A stretch of 64,000 nucleotides of DNA from Acanthosoma haemorrhoidale (lineage: Eukaryota; Arthropoda; Insecta; Hemiptera; Acanthosomatidae), in contig OV884009.1 of NCBI GenBank assembly GCA_930367205.1, positions 99,283,189-99,347,188 of the forward strand, written 5' to 3'. The notes below the pieces were generated by a model. The model was given only the letters and a program-made list of their open reading frames with translations. It ran no database searches and was not told the DNA's origin. Below are positions 51,401 through 61,914 of this stretch, piece by piece (the first letter of the stretch is position 1; the number at the start of each line of letters is the position of its first letter). Both the position numbers and the translations under genes were made by a program.

Positions 51401-54400
51401 GACAGCCATGTGGATTTGGGAGGTCCCTGGGCAGTTTGTAATTATTGTATGAATGAAGAATTGAAAATATGGCATGAATGAGAACATTTATCACAATTAC
51501 TTTTATAATAAAGCAGATTGTAATTTTTTCCCAATAAAGATTTTGATTGTTCATTTTTTTTCATGTTCATTTATTTAAACATTTTGAAGTAAACAAATGA
51601 TGTAATATAAATAATTAAGTAAAGTTTCTTTTTCTTGAATCTGAGTTACTTAGAAGTGCATTTCATAACGTTACAAAACCCTATATAATGATAATATTTT
51701 TATTGATTAAAAACTGATGCCGCCTCACAGTTTCTTTCGCAGAGTCACAGGGACGCGACAGATAGTCAGGAAAGCTTTGTGGGTGTGGCCATATGCGACA
51801 AGCCTGTCATCTTGCAGCAGCAGTTTGTGAGTTAGAGGGTTTGTTGGAAGGCCCTGTGGATTGATTCTGGCGTGAACACTGGTAGTGTACAGACATTTGT
51901 TGAGGGAGCCTGCCTTTTTGCTATCCTATGCTACTGTTTGTAGTTCATTAAATAGTTATTTCAATTATTCACAACAGTGTTTTTATTATGAATCCTGACC
52001 CAGCAATTTCTAATACCCCATCTCCCAGATGTATATATAAAATTTTCTAACACACATTCAACTTTTATTTAAATGGGTAATTATTTTTTTATGCAAATGA
52101 ATAAACATGTATACTTGTACTTGATAGGTTTAATAGAAAATTCATCTTATTGTATTTTATCTATCGGAGAGAAGGGGTTCATGGATTATGAGCAAGAAAA
52201 AATAGAAAGATTTTTTTTTTGTTTATCACAAACTTTAAAGTAAGTTAATTTTATTGTTCTCATTTGTTAGCTTCAATTATTAACTTTCGATGCATATAGT
52301 AATGGAAAGTACTTATACAAATAAATGTAATTAAAAAGCTTATTATGTTATTTCTATTATTATGTGTAATTTTAGTGATATTAATAAAACAAACAAATTA
52401 ATAAAAATAAATATATGTTAATTATAAGCTTTACACCATTAATAGATTTGTAAGCAATCCAGGTCACATTTAGCTATAATAATAATATTGTGTTGGTTAT
52501 TCTAATAGAAATTCATTACATACTCAGGTTGGTTAGAAGCAAGAGAAGAAATGACAGGCTCACTTATAAGTCTTTCAGCAATTGGTCTGAATGGTAGATA
52601 ACCATGAAGGACACTTGTTTTTTCCTCTGCAATAAATAATCAAAATTACATAGATGCTAATCATATAAACAGGATGATCTATAATATACAAATAATATTC
52701 CATAAAATGTACTATTTAAAATCATAGTTATTATTGTCTAAATTAATCTTAATAATTGTTCAATGAAACAAGTTCATAACCAGTACAATTTGTTTTTACA
52801 AAATTTAAATAGTTTGACTTCAGAGGAGTGCAGGACAGAGAAGCAGCATTAACACAAATTATCACTAAAGAAATCTAAATTTTATTTTTTGGCTGACCCA
52901 TTTGATTGATTTGGCTGATTGTGATTTGGGGAAGTATGTGTCCCTATATCTTATGAAAAATTAACAAAGATTTTTATTTTATGTTAATTGTGCATGTGCA
53001 GTTTAGTTATTAATTACCATAAGTAGGTGATGTAATACATCTATAGAAAGAGAAACAATTTTTGTATATGGAAAAGAAATAGGCACTATGTTTCCCCCAC
53101 TTTCGCAGCTTCATCCCAAGCTGATAAACAATGCAACACTTAGTGTCTTGAGGCAGATGAGATGACACCTATTAGATGAATGTGGATGGCGCTGGACTAT
53201 TAGAAGCTGAGCTGGATCCTCCTGCCAAGGAGAGTAATGTTGGTAATGGTCATTGAACACCACAGTGAGTTATTAATTAGTAATGTACCATGCTCATGCC
53301 ATGGCAATATCATGCCATGTTCTGAGCGAATTAATTTCAATATTCTTGTTCTGATGAATAAACTTATGAAGGAAATTCAATAGTCAACACCAAGTGGTTA
53401 TAAGTGTTTTATATACATATATATATATATATATTGTAATGTTGTTTTGAAGATCAAAATATAATAAATTTATTTAGTTGGTTTTAAATAGAATTATTAA
53501 TTGGATAAAGTTAGATTAAACAAAAAGTCTTTATAATGGCCATGTGCAAGAGATAACCTTGCAATTGAAGGTCATGCCATCCATGACCTATGATGTAGAG
53601 AGAACGTGCCAATAGGAATGAAGGATGATAAGAAGATCGACGAAGCAGGAAATAAGGATAAAAAGTGAGCCACGAAACAGATTCGGACTATGCTTGTAAG
53701 CTCTCTGAAGGACATTGAGACGGGAAAGCTGCCACCATAGACAATGATACTTTGAGCATTGTGGCTGAGAAGGCCTGACACAACATAAGAGCGGATATAA
53801 AAGGCCCTTTTTGATTAAGTCTGTACAGGCATGTTACGTATTTCAAGTAAGAAACTGTGAGCACCAGAATAAATTACAATTCCGCCGTTAGGGACAGTTA
53901 ATGTATTAATATTCAATTGTATTTATTTATTTTATTTAGTAGAAGATGGTCGAAGCCAAAAATATGCACCACGTGGGTTTACCTGAAACTAATGTTCGGA
54001 CAGCAATTTCACTTTACCGTGAGGCAGGTTTGTGCAGATGCAGACCCGGCTCAGGTCAGCTGCGAGTGACAGAGTCATGAGATGACCAGTTTATTGTACT
54101 ACACATGCTTCAGAATCGGCTTTCAACTGCTACTAAGACTGCTGATCTTCTTCATACAACTCTAGGGAGTAGCAATATGTGCAGAAATTGTTAGAAGAAG
54201 ACTTGCTGAAGTGAATTTAAACCCTTATAGACCATCATCAGGGGGGCCATTGTTGACCAGAGAACATTGTAGAGCTCGTTTGGACTTTGTTTGGGAACAC
54301 CTTATGTGGATTGAAAACAAATGCAGCAATGTGTTATTTTCAGATGAGGCATGCTTTGTATCATGCTCTCTTTATACACCAGATGGACAGATGAGAGTTT

Positions 54401-57400
54401 ACTAAAAGCCTGGTGAGTGTAATGTCACTGGGAGCGTTCAATTTGGAGGTGGTTCAGTGATGGTGTAGGGTGGAATTTCTTCGACGGCAAACACAGAGCT
54501 CCACAAGCCTTCTTGTAACGTCGGTTTGTATGTCAGGAAAAAAACTTGATCCCTTTTGCACTATTTATTGGCTAAAATATCATTTTCATGCAGGATAATG
54601 CGCGACCACATGTGGCAAAGTTTGTTTTCCGATACCTCAATATATGTGTATACGGACTTCTTGGTGGCCAGCTCATAGCCCGGAGTTAAATCCTATAGAG
54701 GAGCACATGTAGGATGACTTTGACAAATGTGTAAGATGGCAGGTTTGACCAGGGTTTGCCCTTTACCTTTAACTTACACGAGTAAAGAATTAGTTTAGTA
54801 GAGATGTGAGAAGATATGAATCAAGAGGTTACAGTAAACTTGATAAGAAGCATGCCTCGAAGATTTGAAGCTGTGATTCAAGTCACATAAGGAATTATCT
54901 GTAACTATAAGATAGTTTTTATTTATTAATCAGAAGCATTAATTTTTTTTGTGATCAGAAATTTCTGTATAATTTTTTTAAATATTTATTAATTTTTTCC
55001 TCCTAAAAACGTAAATCTAAAAGAGCATAAAAATGCTTTAGTATGTAAAAATTGTACAATCATAAATTAGAATTTTGACAATAAAGAAGTATAAAAAAAA
55101 AAAAATTCTAAAAGAAGAATTAGGGAAGCTCTTAAAATTATACATAATTTGAATTTTTCAGTCAACAATAAGATAGGAACTCGAGCATTTTCTATACCAA
55201 AATTTGGACAAACTAAGGTTCTTTTTTTTTATTGATACCTGGAATAGAAGGATTTGTATGTTTTTAGAGGAATTTTTATATTTTTTTTTCATATATAAAA
55301 AAATAATTAAAAAGGAAATAGAAAATCATTGAGGAAGTATTCTTCTTGGTGATTTTTGTGGTGAATTTATGTTTTTTGTATAATTCATAAGAATAACCTG
55401 TATCATTCACCGTGTAGGGAAAACGGGTTAATATGCCTTCTTAAGTCTACACCTTCTTGGGGGAGGGTGTGCTTATTTTCTTCTGAGTTGAAAAATGGAC
55501 ATTTTTTTTTATCTTGGACATTATATTTAATTGTATTTAACGAATTTACTTTAGATATAATATGATTTACCGTTTTAAATTTTCATCAAATTTTGCAGAA
55601 AGGTTATGAATTCGGTATGCAATAGTAGAAGATTGGAATAATGAATTTGAAGATAATGTCATTCATAGGTCGTTGTTTTATTCTTTGGGTTGTTGCCAAT
55701 TTTATTATTTATTATTTTATAAAAAAAAGTATTTATTTAAATGTTGTTTTATATTTCATGTGTAGCCGAGAAGGCAAAACATCAAGTGGAGATGTAACAA
55801 TAAATAAAATATTATTAGAGGGATGCAGAAGGTTTTTATCACTTAAAAGATTAAATTTAGATGTAGAACTTTAATATTTTGTTGGGGTAGTGGATTACAA
55901 ACATATAGCTTTAATTATCACACTAAGAACAAACCAGTAGAGAGCGCACCCTGAAACTGACTGACGAGGAGGCAATGTATACGCCAATCACAAATTAGCA
56001 CATGTTAACTGTATAACACATTAGATATTCTTCAGATATATTTTATAAATCCAACAACTTTTGTAAAAATATGATCATTTTATTTTATTGTTATTGGATT
56101 GCGAAACTGCATTTGAATTGCTCTGATCAGAATCAATGTTTAAATTTAATTAAACTTTGGGTATGGAAAATCTACCAGCGAGATTTCAAGAAAATTTAAT
56201 TTTGAAAATACTGAATAAATTAACTGTTAGTTTCTTGATCAGTTTTTATTAATAAAAACAATTCAGCACAATTTAGCCTTAAAAGTTTGTTTTAAATTAT
56301 TCTAGGGGAAATATCATTTTTCCAAATTTGTGATACAGATAAATAATTTGGATTATTATTCAATTCATTTGATTACAGATACATGCAAATAATAACTGTT
56401 AATGGATTTTCTAGCTCAATTTTAAATATTAATCAGAATTAATACCTGTGTTGCAAGGAATTCCAGTGGTGCAAGGTTGAGTGGCATCAGGTTTAGCATT
56501 TTTGTCACAAAAAATATCTTCATTATTTAAATATTGAGATAGATTGCAAGTTACAGATCTTGTTTGGACTCCTTCACCACATGAAACTGAGCACTAAAAT
56601 AAAAAAAAATATATCAAGTTCAATTTCAATGCAATCGTTTAATCAAATACAATTTCCCCCATATTACTTTCTTAAAAATAAATTGTAGAATAAGTACTGT
56701 TCTTTTATTATGCCTCCTGGGATATTTTCGGATGGTAAGCAGATATTTTTGAGGATGTAACAAGGTTTACTGACAACTAATATAAATGCGAACAATGAAG
56801 CAATTCAATCTGTTCAACTATGCCTTTAGGGCTGATTCCCTGCACTCAACATCTTGAGCTGATCAGCCTTAAACTGGACATGTGATCCATCGCGGCCAGT
56901 ATGGCAGAACCAAAAAAGGCTCCATTGCTTTTACAATATAAAATAATGTGCTGTTACATTTACAATGGATTAACTGCCAAATTAAACAAAAAACCTGAAT
57001 AAGTTAAAAAAAAAAAAAGAAAATATAGGAATTATTACAAGAGGGAAAAGAGCGTGGAAGCGTAGTATCTATTAAAATAGGAAATGTATAAAATTAATGA
57101 ACAGAATAATAATGACAAATTATGAATTGTTAGATTGAAGGAATATAAGGAACTGGTAATGTATAGATGTAAAGATTTGGAGAATTGATAAATCACAAAT
57201 ATTGATGGGAATATAGTTACAAAGGTTTGTGGTATAAATGAGACAAAGAAAATTTGTGAGAAGGGAAATACAGGTCAAAAGGGTGGGGTCTAGTAATGCA
57301 CGATTTGATTGCTTAAGATTTTGGAATATGGTAAAGGGGCTGAGAAAGAAAACTAATAGCATAGGTCCAGACTGTTCGAGAGTCAGGAGAGAATCTTAAG

Positions 57401-60400
57401 ACCAAGAATGATATAGTCTTAAAAGTTTGGCTTATTTTCTATGAAGAAAAATGTTTACTCCTTATAGATAGGTGGGAGGTTGAACTAGCCATTGTGAAAG
57501 TGCATCTCTATAAAGCAGTGAAGGGAGATGCTATTTTGAAACTTGGAAGTTTGGTGGATATGAAGTTAACAGGTGGATAACCAACATATGCAATAAGGCT
57601 TACCAAACTTCTTTATTGCGATATAATTATAATCTGCCTTATTGGGTAATAAATAATTGTGATAAATGTTCTCATTCATACCATATTTACAATTTTCATT
57701 CACTCAATCATTCAGACAGTATTTACAAACAGCCCAGAGACCTCCCAAATCCACATGGATGTCACCTCCCTCGCATGCGAAAGAGGAACCAGAGTCCTAA
57801 AGCATTAGTTCTTGTCTTTTTAGTCTCGTATGGGGGTTCCATTTCAGCCTTTTGTCAAGGTGGAAGCCTAAATACCGTACTATCTTGAATACAGGAAGAG
57901 AGAAGGAGTTAAAAAAAACTAGTGGACAGGACTTGCGGCAGAGGGTAAAGGTAATGTGGGAACACACTTTGCTTCATTAACTTTGATCCACCATTGGTTG
58001 CACCAATATTCAATCTTATCAAGGTGTTTTTGAAGATTATGGGATGCTATATTGGGATCTGGGTGGGATGAAAGGACTGCAGTGTCATCTGCAAATGTTG
58101 CCAAGAAGGTATTGGGAGTAGAGATTACATTAGCGGTGTATAGGCTATAGAGGATAGGACACTCACCTATGTCCAGAAAGGCAGCAGTGCAGTACTGTTT
58201 GGTTTCAAGGGCTGAGGATATGTGATCAACAACATGAAGACCTTGTTGAGCAGTGGAATTTCAATTGGAAGTGGACGTTTTAATAGGAGTTTTTCAAATA
58301 TTTTCAAGAGGGTAGGGAGTACGCTAAGTGGATGGTAAGATGAGGCGTCATTGGGTGGTTTACTGGGTTAGGTGAATAGGACAATAATGGAATGCTTCTA
58401 GAGGAGGGGAAAGTACGTTGCTCGGATAATGAAATTATAAATGTAGGTTAGGAATATTATGGCTTTAGGAGGAAGTTGTTGGAGAATTTGAGGAGTAAGG
58501 AGATCATATCAGTGTATTTTTGGTAAGGTAAGTTTTTCAGGAGGTATTTGACCACAGAGGGGCTAACGGCTTTTTGTGGAAGTGAGAGAGAGATAGGCTG
58601 GATTGGATTAGGTCTTTGAGATGCTAAGGTAAAAGATTTTGATTGTGAATTTTTGGATGAGGGTGGGGCCACGGTGCCTCCCAAGCCGGCCTCTGGATCA
58701 TAGTAGTGAAAGAATGCACTGCATCGTCTATGACTTGGGATGTATACGAAAATAAAAGCATTAGTAGACCTAGGTTGTAAAATTGACCCTATCGTCAATC
58801 ATAGAAAACTATGATAACAAACGTGTTCTCGCTAGTGCTTAGCTTAATTATCTTTTATACTCTAAACCTTTAGCAAAAAAGCTCTCATTAGCTTCATTAA
58901 AGCCATTCCTATCCATTGTAGGAGATACCATTCAGGCTTTCAATTTGTTGGATGTTCCAAATCCAGCTGAGTTCATACTCTTTAGTCTAGCGATTAGATG
59001 TCTGGATATCAATGACAGGAATGAAGAGGCATGCAAAAGCTCAGAACTAACTAAAGCAAGAAACCCTGATTCTTTTAAATCTTTTCACTCTACCAACATC
59101 ATCAAATAAGATAAATACTTAAGACCTTTCTGGTGGCCAGTAGTAGACCGAACAATTTGACTAGAAAATTAAAAGAAAACAAACATGAATCTGCAGTGAA
59201 TAAGTGCACAATCTGGAAATATAAGAACCATTCTTTGTACTGTTGCAAAACATTTTGAAAGGCGTCAAACAATGATAAATGTAAATTCCTGCTTGGTTAG
59301 AAAGGCTATTACAATTTCCTTAAGAGCAATCATAATACAAACAACTGCTGGTCACAAAACAATTGCAATGTTTGCAACAAACGCCACCATACTCAGTTAC
59401 ATTTAGGAAACATATCCATGTGAAATAGCAGCCACGACCGTAGAACTGTTGATCCTAATTTCCAGCACCAGGTTGAACAAGCTCACCGAATGGCCCCTAG
59501 CTGATCCTCAGGAAATTACCCATTGTACCCACCAACCAATAAAAAAGACGGTTGAACACAAATGCTATCGTTGTTAACCGCATAACAAATGAGCTTCCTC
59601 TGGTTAAATTTGAATGGTTGAATAGTTTAATGTTCCTAAACTATTGTAAAAGAAGAAGTAAAAGAGAGCAGAATTTCGGTTGGGATCGGATGGGCAATAG
59701 GTTGCTGGGTCAGGAGAGATAATGGAGCAATGTGTCTGTGTGAATGCACAGCAAAGCATGTCCTCGTGTATTTGTGGATCTTGAGCCCCAATGTTGGTGC
59801 TTTGCATTTAAGTCCCCACCCACAAGGAAACGATGCCCAATGGAGTCTAGAAAGGAGATGAATTGGGAATCATAAATGGATTTATTAGGAGGACAATACA
59901 CCAATGCTAGGGTGAGGAGGAAAGAGAAGGTGCTGATTGACACTGTAGTGGACTGAAGGAAATTGTGTGCTACCAAAGGAACTATGTGATGGGAAATGGA
60001 CTTATGGACACTGACATCGGTACCTGACGCGCTTGTGTTGTCCACTGTACTTAATACATCTGCGGGGGGGGGGGGCGTAACAGTAGGTTTTGGTAGGCAG
60101 ACAATTAGTTTTTCGACCTTTACTCTTGTTTAATGCAGGTTGGTTAACTCGTATTAGTTCTAAACTCCAGGTGTTCACTCGAGATCTACAAAGAGCAATG
60201 GTAACGCCATTTTAATAGCTTCCTCTTGTTGCTTATCTTCACACAACATGTTAGTAATTTGATGAACTTTGTACCAAGAGCTGCAAGCTCGTCCTCTATT
60301 TTTGTCAGCTGTTGTAGTGTAGCAACTATGCTCTAAGAAGGGTATTAATCGGTGTTGATATGGAGAGCGGTAGTAATACATGGTTATCTAGTAATAATGC

Positions 60401-61869
60401 ATGTGCAGAACTAAGGCATACCAAAAGGAAATACTCCCACAAGAGTGGCAGGAGAATGTAATAATCCCCATTCAAAAAAAAAAAAAAAGGGCCAACAGTG
60501 GAAAAGTAGTAACTACAGGCCAATTTGTTCGAACTTCATAAGTGGGAACAAAAATTTACTACAGACTTTTGGAAAATCAAATGAGCCCATTAGTAGAATA
60601 TGACATCCAAGAAGAACAAGCTTAATTCAGACTCAATAGATAATATCTTTACCCTTAGGACTGTATTGGAAAAAGCTGTATAGGTAAAGTTATATTTCTA
60701 ATACTTTTCGATCTGTTGACATATAGTTTATTAACTTCTAATGGTGTTACAACACACCACACCATATAATGGGAGTAAAGAGTGACAACTATAAAATATC
60801 CATTGCACTGGGTTTACTCATTACTTTTTAATGAACTAAATGTAAACAATAATTCGATAGATGTTACAACAATAATAGCACATGTGCTGGATAAACGAGT
60901 GGTTACATGAGCTTATCTTATCTATTAAGCTGATGTAATATCAGCACTACTATATATTGATGAAATAATTCATCATATTTCGATCACAACCAATTTTAGT
61001 GTCACTGCACAACCTGCAACAGATACAGCTTCTGTCACTGATATGGTTCTGTGGCCATGCAGAAATGAGCTGTGGCCAGCTTTAACAATAAAAAAGGCTG
61101 GAGAATCTAATAATGGCCGTTTAAAGTTTATATAAGATTGTGAAGCTGGTGGTAAGGATCAATATGCAAAAGTAGGGACGAATTGTAGAGTGGTGGTAGT
61201 CTGAAACTGCTTGTATATAATACAGGGATGAAATCATTCAAAAAGAAGCCCCCAATTAAGACTAAGATTAGGTATTTAAAAAATGAAGGCTTTTATATCC
61301 ATTTTAAAGAGAATATATACTGTAACGATATTTCGATTTAATTTATTTATAAGAATTAGGCTAATTTTAGGAAGTGATTTATTCTGCATAGATAATGTTC
61401 ATAGAAATAATGTTTTGACTGTCACATATGAAAGCAGGTAGCAAGGGATAATTGACCTAGAAAAACAAAGAATAGCTGCTGGGGTAAGGTGTTATGTTGA
61501 AGCTTGTTCTTGACCATAAGTTCGGTTATTGCTAAATTTTCAACTAAAATTTCCACCCATCCAGCATCAGACAAGAATATTTCACTTATTTATATGTCAT
61601 TATAATTTTAATAATGATTAGGTAACTATTATTTAAATTATATATACATTTAAGCATATATACATACAGATAATTATGTTAATATGAAAAATTTGAAATA
61701 GACGAAATTATGCACTAGAACCAATAATAGTCTGAGATAATATTATTTGAAACTTATAAAATAAACTTATTATTAGTAATTACGATTTTTTTAAATAAAT
61801 GTCCTTTTACTCCATACAAATAAACTTTTTAAAAGATCATAATCTTCACATATAAATAATAAAAATGAC

Positions 61870-61914
<45 letters not shown>

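Larger units (their letters stand above)
57600..60055 (-). mobile_element. Jockey-family non-LTR retrotransposon with nested insertion
   Basis: Read on the minus strand: endonuclease at 60045-59710 (A-L-V-Y-C-P-P-N and V-G-G-D-L-N-A-K-H-Q-H-W-G-S), then an insertion (58800-59595), then RT from 58798 (K-Y-L-L-K-N-L-P, S-S-Y-H-P-L-S-V-L, F-E-K-L-L), a deletion between the F-x-D-I-G region and the catalytic box, then F-A-D-D-T-A-V-L-S-S and W-W-I-K-V-N-E-A-K-C at 58104-57919, and the 3' tail to 57605. This is the longest copy of the Jockey family that is also seen at 1076-1176 and 50449-51545. Confidence 0.85.

Noticed and set aside
61310..61500. Retroelement protease-like text (L-G-S-D-L-F)
   Set aside because: Six residues in a broken frame with no neighbouring domain; too little to call.
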